Shown: piece after piece, positions 8,396-18,167 of the stretch
Numbering within the stretch: the first letter of the stretch is position 1
Layout: each line of letters starts with the position of its first letter
DNA from: Roseicyclus sp.
Lineage (GTDB): Bacteria; Pseudomonadota; Alphaproteobacteria; Rhodobacterales; Rhodobacteraceae
Assembly: GCF_018402035.1 (NCBI RefSeq)
Contig: NZ_JAGYJN010000003.1
Location: forward strand, 248,001-312,000
DNA length: 64,000 nt
Direction of reading: 5' to 3'
Notes under the pieces: model-generated
The model's input: only the letters and a program-made list of their open reading frames with translations
Database searches by the model: none
What the model was told of the DNA's origin: nothing
Translations under genes and position numbers: made by a program

Positions 8396-10251
8396 GCGCC
8401 CTTTTGCACCGCTTGCGCGATTGGCTGGCCGAGATGATCGACGGCTTTGCCCCCGCCAAGGGTGCGCCGCCGCGCAGCCTATGGCCCTTTATCCGCTGGT
8501 GCCTGTCTGGCACTTGGCCGGTGATCTGGCTTGCCACGCTTTTCTCGGCCTTGGCCGGCGCGATGGAGGTTATCTCGGCCTGGCTGCTTGGCATGGTGAT
8601 CGATAGTGCGCTGGCCCATGGCCCGGTGGATTACTTCGCCGACAATGCCGTGCTGATTGCGGTCTATGTCGGGTTTTTCTTGCTGATCCGCCCCTTCTTG
8701 TTCGGTGCGGCGGCGGCCTTTAACGGGATCGTCATTCCGCCCAATGTCGCGCCCTTGATCCAAAGCCGTTTGCACCGCTGGTCACTGGGCCACGCGATTG
8801 GCTTTTTCGACAATGATTTCGCCGGTCGCATTGCCCAAAAGCAGATGCAGACCGCAGCGGCGCTGGTCAATGTCGTGACCGAGGCGATCAATGCCGGTGC
8901 TTTCGCGATTGCGACATTGGTGGGCGCGGTGCTGATGCTGGCCGCGATTGATTGGCGGATCGGCATGATCTTGGCCGTCTGGTCGGTGATCTATTTCTAC
9001 ATGATCCGCTGGTACCTGCCGCGCATCCGGTCACTGTCCAAGACGCGGGCCGCTGCACGGGCCAATGTGACGGGTCAGATCGTGGATACGATCACCAATA
9101 TCAAGACCGTCAAGCTATTTGGCCATGTCGATCACGAGGATCAATCCGCCATCGCCGCCATGCAGGGGTACCGTGCCGCCGCCTTGGATTTCGGGGTGTT
9201 CTCGACCGGGTTTCGCTTTGTCTTGATGACGGCGGCGGGCGTTCTGCCCGTGGCCCTGGTGCTGTTTGGTGTGATGCTCTGGCAAGATGGGCGGGTCAGC
9301 GCGGGCGAGATTGCGGCCATTGGTGCGGTCTCAATGCGGATCGCACAGATGACGGGTTGGGTCAGTTTCACGCTGATGGCGATCTATGCCAATCTGGGCG
9401 AGATCGAGGATGGCATGCGCACCCTGACGCCGCCCCATGCGCTGGTCGATGCCCCCGACGCGGTCGATCTGCCCAAGGCGACGGGCCGCATCGTCATGTC
9501 CGGCGTGAGCTTTGCCTATGGGCGGCAATCGGGCGGTGTGGATGGGATCGATCTGACCATCGCACCGGGCCAGAAACTTGGGATTGTCGGTGCCTCGGGC
9601 GCGGGGAAATCAACCCTCGTGGCGCTTTTGCTGCGCCTTTACGAGGCCGAGGCGGGCCGCGTCTTGATCGACGGCATTGATGTGCGCCATGTCAAACAAG
9701 ACAGCCTGCGCCGCCAGATCGCGATGGTCACGCAAGACACCGCCATGTTCAACCGCTCGGCCTTTGACAATATTCTTTATGGTCGGCCCGATGCGACCCC
9801 TGAAGAAGTCTATGCCGCCGCTGCCCGCGCCGAGGCCGATGTTTTCATCGCCGCCTTGGTCGATCACAAGGGGCGGCGCGGTTATGACGCCTTTTTGGGG
9901 GAGCGCGGTGTCAAGCTTTCGGGTGGTCAGCGCCAGCGCATCGCCCTTGCGCGGGCTTTTCTCAAGGATGCGCCGATCCTTGTGCTGGACGAGGCAACAT
10001 CGGCCCTTGATAGCGAGGTCGAGGCCGCCATTCAGGACAGCCTGATCAAGGTGATGGAGGGCAAGACCGTGATCGCCATCGCGCATCGCCTGTCCACACT
10101 GTCGGCGATGGACCGGATCGTGGTGCTGGATCAGGGCCGCATCGTCGAGGATGGGACACATGACGCGCTTTTGGCCAAGGATGGGCTTTATGCCCGCTAT
10201 TGGAACCGCCAATCGGGCGGCTTCATCGGCCTGACCGAGGCGGCAGAGTAG
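8392..10251 (+). CDS. ABC exporter half-transporter, second of a pair
   Basis: A 619-residue partner of the preceding gene, with membrane domain first and ATPase second. Motifs: GASGAGKST (Walker A), LSGGQRQRI (signature), ILVLDEATSALD (Walker B), AHRLST (H-loop). Both members contain FFDNDFAGRIAQK/WFENDFAGRIANR coupling segments and the same RQSGGFxG tail, pointing to duplication of one gene. The shared ATGA junction suggests translational coupling and equal production. Lipid, peptide or drug export are all possible; nothing in the sequence decides. Confidence 0.9.
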   Translation: MSALLHRLRDWLAEMIDGFAPAKGAPPRSLWPFIRWCLSGTWPVIWLATLFSALAGAMEVISAWLLGMVIDSALAHGPVDYFADNAVLIAVYVGFFLLIRPFLFGAAAAFNGIVIPPNVAPLIQSRLHRWSLGHAIGFFDNDFAGRIAQKQMQTAAALVNVVTEAINAGAFAIATLVGAVLMLAAIDWRIGMILAVWSVIYFYMIRWYLPRIRSLSKTRAAARANVTGQIVDTITNIKTVKLFGHVDHEDQSAIAAMQGYRAAALDFGVFSTGFRFVLMTAAGVLPVALVLFGVMLWQDGRVSAGEIAAIGAVSMRIAQMTGWVSFTLMAIYANLGEIEDGMRTLTPPHALVDAPDAVDLPKATGRIVMSGVSFAYGRQSGGVDGIDLTIAPGQKLGIVGASGAGKSTLVALLLRLYEAEAGRVLIDGIDVRHVKQDSLRRQIAMVTQDTAMFNRSAFDNILYGRPDATPEEVYAAAARAEADVFIAALVDHKGRRGYDAFLGERGVKLSGGQRQRIALARAFLKDAPILVLDEATSALDSEVEAAIQDSLIKVMEGKTVIAIAHRLSTLSAMDRIVVLDQGRIVEDGTHDALLAKDGLYARYWNRQSGGFIGLTEAAE

Positions 10252-10260
10252 GCGGCGTTT

Positions 10261-10683
10261 ATGGATCTTGAAACCGTATCCGCCGATGATCTTGGCCGCA
10301 GCCTTGCGGGGATCGGCGTGAACCTTCTTAGCCGCGATGTGCGTGGTCTTGCGGGGTTTCTCAGCGCTGTATTTGGCCTCAGCGCGCATCGGCTATCGGA
10401 TGATTTCGCCATTTTGCGCCATGGCGCGATGATTTTGCAGATCCATTCCGATGCATCCTTTGCGCGTCATCCGCTGCCCAGCTTGATCCCTGAGAACCCG
10501 CCGCGCGGCGGTGGGGTGCAGATTTATCTTTTCGGGGTCGACCCCGACGCGGCCATTGCGCGCGCCGCAGCGGCGGGGCATGTCGTGGCCGAGCCTGCGA
10601 CCAACAAGCCACATGGTTTGCGCGAGGCAACGATCCTCAGCCCCGAGGGCTATGCCTTCAGCCCAGCGATAAAGCGACCATGA
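10261..10683 (+). CDS. VOC-superfamily (glyoxalase-like) protein
   Basis: A 140-residue protein with vicinal-oxygen-chelate character: GIGVNLLSRDVRGLAGFLSAVFGLSAHRLS at the start, a second half GGGVQIYLFGVDPDAAIARAAAAGH and ATILSPEGYAF near the end. Such proteins bind a metal or small molecule; no specific reaction can be assigned. It lies 9 bp after the ABC pair and overlaps the following methyltransferase by 4 bp, so it is probably in the same transcript. Confidence 0.75.
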   Translation: MDLETVSADDLGRSLAGIGVNLLSRDVRGLAGFLSAVFGLSAHRLSDDFAILRHGAMILQIHSDASFARHPLPSLIPENPPRGGGVQIYLFGVDPDAAIARAAAAGHVVAEPATNKPHGLREATILSPEGYAFSPAIKRP

Positions 10684-11912
10684 CCCAAACAGAACTGACG
10701 ATCCACCGGCTTGGCCATCACGGCGATGGTATCGCGCCCGGCCCTGTTTTCGTGCCGTTGAGCCTACCCGGTGAAGTGGTTGCTGGCGTGGTTGCGGGTG
10801 ATCAGATGACGGATACCAAGATCGTCAAACCCTCGGTTGATCGGGTCAGGCCCGCTTGTGCGCATTTCAAAAGCTGCGGTGGGTGCAATTTGATGCATGC
10901 CTCCGATGATTTTGTTGCGGTATGGAAAGCTGGGGTGATCGTGGCCGCCCTTGCCGCCCATGATCTGACCGCGCCGATCAAGCCCATCGCCACATCGCCG
11001 CCCCGCGCGCGGCGGCGCGCAACCTTTGCCGGGCGGCGCACCAAGAAAGGGGCGCTTGTCGGGTTTTATGCGCGCCGCTCGGATGTGATCGTGCCGATCA
11101 GCGATTGCCATGTCTTGGCCCAACCCTTGGTCGATCTGTTGCCCGTGCTGGCCGAGATCACGCAGATTGGCGGCTCGCGCGCGGCGACCTTGAGCTTTGC
11201 CTTGACGCTGACCGACACGGGCGTCGATTGCGCGGTGACGGGCGGCAAACCGCTTGACGAAGAATTGCGCACCGTCTTGCCCCGCTTTCGCGCCAGTATC
11301 GCGCGGCTGAACTGGGGCGATGAACCGGTCTATGCCGAAACGCTGCCCAGCGTGCATTTCGGCACGATTGCCGTTGCCCCGCCGCCCGGTGCCTTTTTGC
11401 AAGCGACCAAGGCAGGCGAGGATGCGCTGCTTGCCGCTGTGACCGCCGCGCTTGATGGGGCCAAGCGGGTGGCCGATCTGTTCGCCGGATGCGGGACATT
11501 TGCCTTGCCGTTGGCGCGCGCGGTCCCCGTGCATGCGGTCGAGGGGGCGGCGGCGCTGACCGCAGCACTTGATCACGCCATGCGCTACGCGACCGGGCTG
11601 AAGGCGCTGACGGTCGAGACCCGCGACCTATTTCGCCGCCCGCTTTTGCCGGCCGAGTTGGCGCGCTTTGACGGGATCGTCATCGACCCGCCCCGCGCCG
11701 GTGCCGAGGCGCAGGTGACACAGATCGTCACCGCGCAAATCCCGCGCGTTGCGATGGTGTCGTGCAACCCCGTGACATTCGCGCGTGATGCGGCCTTGCT
11801 CATTCAGGGGGGCTATCGCCTGAATTGGGTGCAACCCGTCGATCAATTTCGCTGGTCGCCGCATGTAGAGCTTGCGGCAAGCTTTACCCTGCCCCATCTC
11901 AGCCCTGTTTGA
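10680..11912 (+). CDS. Fe-S RNA m5U methyltransferase (RumA/RlmD-like)
   Basis: A SAM-dependent RNA uracil-5 methyltransferase of 410 residues. A degenerate TRAM-like N-terminus (LGHHGDGIAPG) is followed by the [4Fe-4S] ligands C60, C66, C69 (ACAHFKSCGGC) and C143 (SDCHVL). The SAM site is VADLFAGCGTFALPLA, then IDPPRAGA and the catalytic nucleophile C362 in MVSCNP. The family modifies 23S rRNA or tRNA; which uridine cannot be told here. Starts within the stop of the VOC gene. Confidence 0.9.
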   Translation: MTQTELTIHRLGHHGDGIAPGPVFVPLSLPGEVVAGVVAGDQMTDTKIVKPSVDRVRPACAHFKSCGGCNLMHASDDFVAVWKAGVIVAALAAHDLTAPIKPIATSPPRARRRATFAGRRTKKGALVGFYARRSDVIVPISDCHVLAQPLVDLLPVLAEITQIGGSRAATLSFALTLTDTGVDCAVTGGKPLDEELRTVLPRFRASIARLNWGDEPVYAETLPSVHFGTIAVAPPPGAFLQATKAGEDALLAAVTAALDGAKRVADLFAGCGTFALPLARAVPVHAVEGAAALTAALDHAMRYATGLKALTVETRDLFRRPLLPAELARFDGIVIDPPRAGAEAQVTQIVTAQIPRVAMVSCNPVTFARDAALLIQGGYRLNWVQPVDQFRWSPHVELAASFTLPHLSPV

Positions 11913-11922
11913 GGGAGTTATT

Positions 11923-12714
11923 ATGAGTGACATGAGTGCTACCCAAATCGGGTTTCGTGCGCGGCTGGCCGCGTGGCTGGAACAGCCCATCATCCGCAAC
12001 AGCATCATCGGCGTGATCTTGTTCAACGCCGTGATCTTGGGCATGGAAACATCGCCCAGCATCATGGCAGCCGCAGGCCCGTTGATCTTGGCGCTTGATC
12101 AGGCCTGTTTGGCAATCTTCGTGATCGAGCTGGTGCTCAAGATGGTGGCACTTGGGCCGCGATTTTTCCGCGTTGGCTGGAACATCTTCGATTTCGTGAT
12201 CGTGGGCATCGCTTTGGTGCCGGGTGGGCAAGGCCTGTCTGTTTTGCGCGCGCTGCGCATCTTGCGGGTTTTGCGTGTCGTCTCGGCGGTGCCGTCACTG
12301 CGACGGGTGGTCGAGGGGTTATTGACCGCGCTGCCGGGGATGGGGTCGGTGTTCTTGCTGATGTCGATCATTTTCTACATCGGGGCGGTGATGGCGACGA
12401 AACTTTTCGGGGCAAGCTTTCCCGAATGGTTCGGCTCCATCGGTGCCTCGCTTTACACGCTGTTCCAAGTGATGACGTTAGAGTCGTGGTCCATGGGCAT
12501 CGTGCGCCCGGTGCTGGATGTCTATCCCTATGCTTGGGCGTTTTTCGTGCCCTTCATCATGGTCACGACATTTGCCGTGGTGAACCTGATCGTGGGTCTG
12601 GTGGTCAATTCCATGCAAGACGCCCACGCCGCCGAAAGCAACGCGGCCACCGATGCCTACCGCGACGAGGTGCTGGATCGGCTGAGGAAGATCGAGGAGC
12701 GGTTAGAGAGGTAG
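11923..12714 (+). CDS. NaChBac-type voltage-gated sodium channel
   Basis: A 263-residue single-domain channel subunit with six membrane segments; four would form a pore. The voltage sensor S4 has arginines at every third position, R109, R112, R115 and R118 (LRALRILRVLRVV). The pore loop FQVMTLESWSMG (T185-S190) matches the TLESWS sodium filter of bacterial channels. The C-terminus DEVLDRLRKIEERLER is a short coiled coil, typical of tetramerising bacterial channels. GGGAG lies just upstream of ATG 11923. Known relatives affect motility, pH response or membrane excitability. Confidence 0.9.
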   Translation: MSDMSATQIGFRARLAAWLEQPIIRNSIIGVILFNAVILGMETSPSIMAAAGPLILALDQACLAIFVIELVLKMVALGPRFFRVGWNIFDFVIVGIALVPGGQGLSVLRALRILRVLRVVSAVPSLRRVVEGLLTALPGMGSVFLLMSIIFYIGAVMATKLFGASFPEWFGSIGASLYTLFQVMTLESWSMGIVRPVLDVYPYAWAFFVPFIMVTTFAVVNLIVGLVVNSMQDAHAAESNAATDAYRDEVLDRLRKIEERLER

Positions 12715-12735
12715 GGTGTGCCTTCAGGCGCACCC
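12714..12735. terminator. Hairpin between convergent channel and dxs genes
   Basis: A nine-base stem GGGTGTGCC / GGCGCACCC with loop TTCA (one G-T pair) lies between the sodium-channel stop and the dxs stop. It lacks a clear T-run on either strand, so it may be a weak bidirectional terminator. Confidence 0.45.
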
Positions 12736-12749
12736 GACATGAGCCGTCA

Positions 12750-14669
12750 TCACGCCCGCTTTTCTAACCGCGCCACGCCCAGCACATCCAGCACCTTGGC
12801 TGCAATGTCGTCCGCGTTCATTCGGGCCACGGCATACATATCCTCGGGGCTGGCTTGGTCGATGAAGCTGTCGGGCAAGAACATCGACCGATACTTGAGG
12901 CCGGTGTCAAACACGCCTTCCTCGGCCAAAAGCTGCGCGACATGGCTGCCGAAGCCGCCCACGGCCCCCTCTTCGATGGTGATCAGCGCCTCGTGGTGGC
13001 GGGCCAGTTGCAAGATCAGATCGCGGTCGAGTGGTTTGGCGAAACGGGCATCGGCGATGGTGGGCGTGATGCCCTTTTGCGCCAAGGCCTCGGCGGCTTC
13101 GCGCACCTCTTTCAACCGGGTGCCGAAGTTCAGGATCGCGACCCGGTTGCCCTCGGCAATCATGCGGCCGCGCCCGATCTCAAGCACTTGGCCCCGCTCG
13201 GGCAGATCGACGCCCACCCCTTCGCCACGCGGAAAGCGGAAGGCAGAGGGGCCTTCATCATAGGCAAGTGCCGTGCGCAGCATATGGACCAGCTCCGCCT
13301 CATCGGCGGCGGCCATGACGATGAAACCGGGAAGGTTGGCAAGAAAGGCGATGTCGAAACTGCCCGCATGGGTCGCCCCATCGGCCCCCACCAGCCCCGC
13401 GCGGTCGATGGCAAAGCGCACGGGCAAACGCTGGATCGCCACATCATGCACGATCTGGTCATAACCGCGCTGCAGGAAGGTAGAATAGATTGCACAGACA
13501 GGCTTTAGTCCACCGGCCGCCATCCCTGCACAAAATGTCACTGCATGCTGTTCGGCAATGCCCACATCAAAGCAGCGGTTGGGAAAGCGTTCGGCGAACA
13601 GATCAAGCCCCGTGCCATCGGGCATCGCGGCGGTGACGGCCACGATCTGCGGGTCAAGCTCGGCTTCGCGGATGAGCGACTGGGCAAAAACCGCTGTGTA
13701 GCTTGGCGCGTTGGACGGGGCCTTTTTCTGCTCCCCCGTCTGGATATCGAATTTCGCGGTGGCATGCCCCCGGTCGGGGCGGTGTTCGGCATAGCCCTTG
13801 CCCTTTTTCGTGATCGCATGGATCAAGATCGGCCCATCGGCGCGCGCTTTGACGGTGCGCAGAACGGCCAAAAGCTGTTCCATGTCATGCCCGTCGATGG
13901 GGCCGACATAGGAAAAGCCCAGTTCCTCGAACAGCGTGCCGCCCACGGTCGCGGCCTTGAGGAGTTCCTTGGCCCGGCGCGCGCCCTCCTGAAAGGGTTC
14001 GGGCAAGAGCGACACCGCGCTTTTGGCGGCGGCCTTCAACTCCTGAAAGGGTGCGCCCGCGTAAAGCCGCGACAGGTAGGAGGACATGGCCCCCGTGGGC
14101 GGCGCGATCGACATCTCGTTGTCGTTCAAGATCACGATCAGACGCTTGCCCAGATGGCCCGCATTATTCATCGCCTCATAGGCCATGCCGCCCGACAGCG
14201 CGCCATCGCCGATCACGGCAATCGCATCGCCATGCCCGGTGTCGCAAGCCCCGCCCAGATCGCGCGCCACGGCAAAGCCAAGGGCGGCCGAGATACTGGT
14301 TGAAGAATGGGCCGCACCGAACGGGTCATAGGGCGACTCCGAGCGCTTGGTGAAACCGGAAAGCCCATCCTTCTGGCGGATCGTGCGCATCTGTTCGCGC
14401 CGCCCGGTCAGGATCTTGTGCGGGTAGCTTTGGTGGCTGACATCCCAGATCAGCTTGTCGCGCGGCGTATCGAACACGGCATGGATCGCCACGGTCATTT
14501 CCACCACGCCAAGGCCCGCGCCGAAATGGCCGCCGGTTTGGCTGACCGACCAGATGGTTTCCGCGCGCAGCTCATCTGCAAGGCGGCGCAACTCGCTATC
14601 GCTCAACCGCTTGAGGTCGGCGGGCGAAGTTACGCGGTCGAGCAAAGGGGTCGTCGGGCGGTTGGTCAC
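12750..14669 (-). CDS. dxs: 1-deoxy-D-xylulose-5-phosphate synthase
   Basis: Condenses pyruvate and glyceraldehyde 3-phosphate with thiamine diphosphate, the entry step of the MEP isoprenoid pathway. The 639-residue protein shows [18 protein letters not shown] near the start, the ThDP site [20 protein letters not shown] with NDNEMSI, and the transketolase pyrimidine-binding domain [18 protein letters not shown] with the conserved [13 protein letters not shown]. The start is GTG 14669, eight bases after AAGGAGG. It follows ispA by 20 bp, so xseB-ispA-dxs form an isoprenoid operon. Confidence 0.97.
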   Translation of the reverse strand: MTNRPTTPLLDRVTSPADLKRLSDSELRRLADELRAETIWSVSQTGGHFGAGLGVVEMTVAIHAVFDTPRDKLIWDVSHQSYPHKILTGRREQMRTIRQKDGLSGFTKRSESPYDPFGAAHSSTSISAALGFAVARDLGGACDTGHGDAIAVIGDGALSGGMAYEAMNNAGHLGKRLIVILNDNEMSIAPPTGAMSSYLSRLYAGAPFQELKAAAKSAVSLLPEPFQEGARRAKELLKAATVGGTLFEELGFSYVGPIDGHDMEQLLAVLRTVKARADGPILIHAITKKGKGYAEHRPDRGHATAKFDIQTGEQKKAPSNAPSYTAVFAQSLIREAELDPQIVAVTAAMPDGTGLDLFAERFPNRCFDVGIAEQHAVTFCAGMAAGGLKPVCAIYSTFLQRGYDQIVHDVAIQRLPVRFAIDRAGLVGADGATHAGSFDIAFLANLPGFIVMAAADEAELVHMLRTALAYDEGPSAFRFPRGEGVGVDLPERGQVLEIGRGRMIAEGNRVAILNFGTRLKEVREAAEALAQKGITPTIADARFAKPLDRDLILQLARHHEALITIEEGAVGGFGSHVAQLLAEEGVFDTGLKYRSMFLPDSFIDQASPEDMYAVARMNADDIAAKVLDVLGVARLEKRA

Positions 14670-14689
14670 TGGCTTGGCCTCCTTCGGCC

Positions 14690-15556
14690 TTACTTGTCGC
14701 GTTCGACAATGTAGCGGGCCAGCGCGCGCAGGTGATGCGCCTTTTCGCCATAGGGGGTCAGGGCGGCCTCAGCCGCAGCGACGAGGGCTTCGGCGCGCGC
14801 CTTGGCGGCGTCAAGCCCGAGGAGCGACACGAAGGTCGCCTTGCCAGCGGCGGCATCTTTTTGCAGCGCCTTGCCGGCGGTGGCGGCATCGCCCGTCACA
14901 TCCAAAATGTCATCGGCGATCTGGAACGCCAAGCCAATAGCGCGGGCATAGGCCAAAAGTGGCGCGGGATCGGCCCTGCCCAAGATCGCGCCCGCAAGGG
15001 CGGGCCACTCGATCAAGCGGCCGGTCTTGTTGCCCTGCAATTCGGTGATCTGGTCGAGCGTCAGGGGCGCCTGCGCGGTCTCAGCCGCGATATCTTGCGC
15101 CTGACCCAAGACCATCCCTTGCGCGCCCGAGGCGCGCGCAAGGCTGCCCACCAGCGCCACGCGCTGCGCGTCATCGCCCGCGCGCGGATCGGCCAAAAGC
15201 TCAAAGGCGAAAGTTTGCAGCGCGTCGCCCACCAGAACGGCGGTCGCCTCGTCCCATTTCACATGCACCGTGGGCTGGCCCCGGCGCAGATCATCATCAT
15301 CCATGCAGGGCAGATCATCATGCACAAGGCTATAGGCATGCAGCGCCTCGACTGCACCGGCGGCGAACATCGCCTGATCGCGGTTCACACCGAAGACCGC
15401 GGCGGTTTCCAGCACCAAGAAGCCGCGCAGCCGTTTGCCGCCATCCGTTGCATAGCGCATCCCTTGGGCCACGCGGTCATCGCCAAAGCGTGCCAACTCA
15501 ACCGTCAGGAATTGCGCGATATCCGCCTGTGTCGCCGCGAGCGCTGCCTTGAACAC
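14690..15556 (-). CDS. ispA: Farnesyl/geranylgeranyl-type polyprenyl diphosphate synthase
   Basis: Chain-elongating prenyltransferase making C15 (or longer) isoprenoid diphosphates for ubiquinone and undecaprenol. The first aspartate-rich motif is [15 protein letters not shown] (about residue 79) and the second [13 protein letters not shown]. The start is most likely GTG 15556 ([17 protein letters not shown]), five bases beyond the xseB stop, giving 288 residues, the usual length; an ATG at 15601 lies inside xseB and adds an unrelated leader. Confidence 0.93.
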   Translation of the reverse strand: MFKAALAATQADIAQFLTVELARFGDDRVAQGMRYATDGGKRLRGFLVLETAAVFGVNRDQAMFAAGAVEALHAYSLVHDDLPCMDDDDLRRGQPTVHVKWDEATAVLVGDALQTFAFELLADPRAGDDAQRVALVGSLARASGAQGMVLGQAQDIAAETAQAPLTLDQITELQGNKTGRLIEWPALAGAILGRADPAPLLAYARAIGLAFQIADDILDVTGDAATAGKALQKDAAAGKATFVSLLGLDAAKARAEALVAAAEAALTPYGEKAHHLRALARYIVERDK

Positions 15557-15560
15557 GAGA

Positions 15561-15806
15561 TCACAGCCCCTCGACCGGGGTGGTTCCCGTGGGCTGGCCA
15601 CTGCTGTCGAGCGTGATCTGCGCGACTTTTTCTTCGGCCTCTTTCAGCTTGGTTTCGCAATGCGCCTTCAGCGCCGCGCCGCGTTCATAAAGCTTGATCG
15701 ATTCCTCAAGCGCCACATCGCCACGATCCAGCGCGCCGACCACCTGTTCAAGTTCCCGGATCGCGTCCTCGAAGCTCATTGCCGCGATTGCTTTGGTGTC
15801 GCTCAT
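15561..15806 (-). CDS. xseB: Exodeoxyribonuclease VII small subunit
   Basis: An 81-residue helical protein with the family core MSFEDAIRELEQVVGALDRGDVALEESIKLYERGAALKAHCETKL. With XseA (not here) it degrades single-stranded DNA. It overlaps the upstream deacetylase-like gene by 4 bp and is directly followed by ispA, a common alphaproteobacterial arrangement. Start ATG 15806 (MSDTKAIAAM) was chosen over 15848, which lies deep in the upstream gene. Confidence 0.93.
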   Translation of the reverse strand: MSDTKAIAAMSFEDAIRELEQVVGALDRGDVALEESIKLYERGAALKAHCETKLKEAEEKVAQITLDSSGQPTGTTPVEGL

Positions 15807-16735
15807 GCGCCCCGCTCCTTCAATTCCGTGACATGCACTGCGGCGCAAGCCGCCAATGCGGGCAGATCATAACCACCCTCGAGAGTCGAGACCACGCGCC
15901 CGGCGCAGACCTCATCGGCGATGTCGCAAAGCCTGCGCGTGATCCAGGCGAAATCCTCTTCGTCCCACATCAGATTGGCGAGCGGATCATCGGCATGGGC
16001 ATCGAACCCCGCCGAGATCAGGATCAATTCGGGCGCCCATGCGCGCAGACGGGCAAAGCCTTGGGTTTCATAGGCCCGCCGCATCGCCGCCCCATCCGTG
16101 GCGGGGGCCAAGGGCAGGTTCAGCACATTGTTCGACCCGCCACGCTCATTGGCGGCACCCGAACCGGGGTAAAGCGGCATTTGGTGGGACGAGATGAACA
16201 GCGCGCGCGGCTCATCCCAGAGCACATCTTGCGTGCCATTGCCGTGATGCACATCGAAATCCACCACTGCCACGCGCGAGAGCCCGTGATGTTCCAGCGC
16301 ATAGCGCGCCGCGATGGCGACGGTGGAAAAAAGGCAAAACCCCATCGCGCGGGTTTTCTCGGCATGATGGCCCGGCGGTCTTGTGGCAACAAAGGCGTTC
16401 TTTTCCCGCCCGCCCAGCACCGCATCGATGGCGGCGATGCAGCCGCCCACGCCGCGCAAAGCGGCCTCCCACGAGCCGGGGCTGGCATGGGTGTCGGCGT
16501 CAAGGGCTGCGCGCCCGACCTCGGGCATCTGGGCGCGCACCCAATCGATATAGGCTTGCGGATGGCCCAAAAGCAGCATGGCCTCATCGGCCATGGGGGC
16601 AATCATGCGGGTCAAATCGTCGAATTCAGGGGCAGACAGCGCCTCGTTAATCTCGGACAGGCGCTCGACCCGCTCGGGGTGGCCAAGCGGGGTCAGGTGA
16701 TCAAGGCCAGCAGGGTTTTCAACCAAAAGCGTCAC
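15803..16735 (-). CDS. Histone-deacetylase-family hydrolase
   Basis: A 310-residue arginase/deacetylase-fold enzyme. Motifs: LGHPERVERLSEI, the active-site RPPGHHAEKTRAMGFCLF, the zinc-binding DFDVHHGNGTQDVLW and ISAGFDAHADDPL, and the final LEGGYDL. Bacterial members remove acetyl groups from polyamines, acetoin-related substrates or proteins; the substrate here is open. It heads the xseB-ispA-dxs group through an ATGA overlap. Confidence 0.9.
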   Translation of the reverse strand: MTLLVENPAGLDHLTPLGHPERVERLSEINEALSAPEFDDLTRMIAPMADEAMLLLGHPQAYIDWVRAQMPEVGRAALDADTHASPGSWEAALRGVGGCIAAIDAVLGGREKNAFVATRPPGHHAEKTRAMGFCLFSTVAIAARYALEHHGLSRVAVVDFDVHHGNGTQDVLWDEPRALFISSHQMPLYPGSGAANERGGSNNVLNLPLAPATDGAAMRRAYETQGFARLRAWAPELILISAGFDAHADDPLANLMWDEEDFAWITRRLCDIADEVCAGRVVSTLEGGYDLPALAACAAVHVTELKERGA

Positions 16736-16749
16736 GGCGGCATCTTTCC

Positions 16750-17463
16750 TCAGTCGGGGGCCAGCATATAGCCCGCGCCCCGCACGGTTTGAAGATAGCG
16801 CGGCTCTTTCGGGCTGACCTCGATCTTGCGGCGCAGGCGGGTAATCTGCACATCGACGGCGCGTTCTTGGACCTGATCAGCACCGGATTTATCGCGGTTG
16901 AGAAGCCCCACCAATTCCGTGCGACTGATCGGGCGATTTAGTTCGCTGGTGAAGATGCGCATCAAGGCGGCCTCGGTCGCGGTGAGCCGGACAAGGTTTG
17001 CGCCACGCCACATCTCGCCGCGCTCAAGGTCGTAGCGGATTGGCCCCAGATGGAGGATTTGCGGCAATTCCGGCTCGTCCACGGGCTTGGGCATGCGCCG
17101 CAGGATGGCGTTGATCCTCAGCAGCAATTCCTTGGGCTCGAATGGTTTGGCAAGGTAGTCGTCGGCCCCTGCCTCGAGCCCGCTGATGCGATCACCCGCT
17201 TCACCGCGCGCGGTCAAGAGCAAGATCGGCGTCGTCTGATTTTGCCTGATCGCGCTGCATAGGCTAAGCCCATCTTCGCCGGGCATCATCACATCAAGCA
17301 CGATCAGGTCAAAGGCCAAACCCTTGAGCAGCCGCCGCGCCTGTGCCGCGTCGCGCGCAACGCTGGCCATGTAGCCGTTGCGCATCAGGAATTTCTGCAA
17401 AAGCCCGCGGATACGCTCATCATCATCGACGATCAGCAGATGCGCGCCGATTTCGCCGCTCAT
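16750..17463 (-). CDS. petR: OmpR/PhoB-family response regulator, PetR-like
   Basis: A 237-residue two-domain regulator. The receiver has acidic pocket DDDE, phosphoacceptor in LIVLDVMMPGEDG, and KPFEPKEL; the C-terminal winged helix contains RAVDVQITRLRRKIEVSPKEPRYLQTVRGAGYML. It overlaps the MarR-type gene by 4 bp. A MarR-type gene followed by this regulator matches the petP-petR pair of Rhodobacter capsulatus, described as needed for cytochrome bc1 expression. No histidine kinase and no petABC are adjacent. The gene name rests on that context. Confidence 0.8.
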   Translation of the reverse strand: MSGEIGAHLLIVDDDERIRGLLQKFLMRNGYMASVARDAAQARRLLKGLAFDLIVLDVMMPGEDGLSLCSAIRQNQTTPILLLTARGEAGDRISGLEAGADDYLAKPFEPKELLLRINAILRRMPKPVDEPELPQILHLGPIRYDLERGEMWRGANLVRLTATEAALMRIFTSELNRPISRTELVGLLNRDKSGADQVQERAVDVQITRLRRKIEVSPKEPRYLQTVRGAGYMLAPD

Positions 17464-17975
17464 CTCGCACCATCCCCGCCGTCCATGTATTGCCGCCGCA
17501 TCTCGAGGTTCATCATCTGCTCAAGCACGGTGCGAAATCCCGCAACCGCCTCGGGGCCGGCGGCGCGATAGGCGTCGCGCATGCGGCTGCGCTGGGCCTC
17601 GGACAATTCGCGCTCAAGGGCCGCGCCTTTGGGGGTGAGGAATAAATGCCGCTCGCGCTTGTCGCGGGTGCCGACGCGGCTGTCGACCAGACCATCCTCG
17701 ACCAAGGTGCGCAGCACGCGGTTGAGCGATTGCTTGGTCACGCCAAGGATCGACAACAGGTTATTGACCGTCGTGCCGGGGCTGCGGTTGATGAAATGGA
17801 TCGCGCGGTGATGCGCACGGCCATAGCCGTAATCTTGCAAGATACGATCAGGGTCGGCGGTGAAGCCGCGATAGGCGAAAAACATCGCTTCAATCCCGCG
17901 GCGCAGTTGGTCGTCGGTCAGGAACAACAGGCTTTCGCCCCGCCCCATCACATTCGCCGCATTGCGATCCGCCAT
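17460..17975 (-). CDS. petP: MarR-family regulator, PetP-like
   Basis: A 171-residue winged-helix protein: AHHRAIHFINRSPGTTVNNLLSILGVTKQSLNRVLRTLVEDGLVDSRVGTRDKRERHLFLTPKG contains the recognition helix and the D-x-R wing typical of MarR proteins. It is translationally coupled (4-bp overlap) to the PetR-like response regulator and divergent from ilvE across a 192-bp gap. The assignment to PetP comes from this pairing. Confidence 0.78.
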   Translation of the reverse strand: MADRNAANVMGRGESLLFLTDDQLRRGIEAMFFAYRGFTADPDRILQDYGYGRAHHRAIHFINRSPGTTVNNLLSILGVTKQSLNRVLRTLVEDGLVDSRVGTRDKRERHLFLTPKGAALERELSEAQRSRMRDAYRAAGPEAVAGFRTVLEQMMNLEMRRQYMDGGDGAR

Positions 17976-18167
17976 ATTCTAGCCCCTCGTTTGCATCCCG
18001 TTGGGGATTTCGATCAGTTTATGTCAGCCTTGTTGACTTTCCAAGAATCGATTGTTAGCGATTAGGGCGTTTTGCGCAATAATATGCCCGATACGGACGT
18101 AATCTGCGCAACATTCGAAAACCCGACCGGATGGAAGTGCCGGTGCAGCCTACAAGGAAGCGGACCG

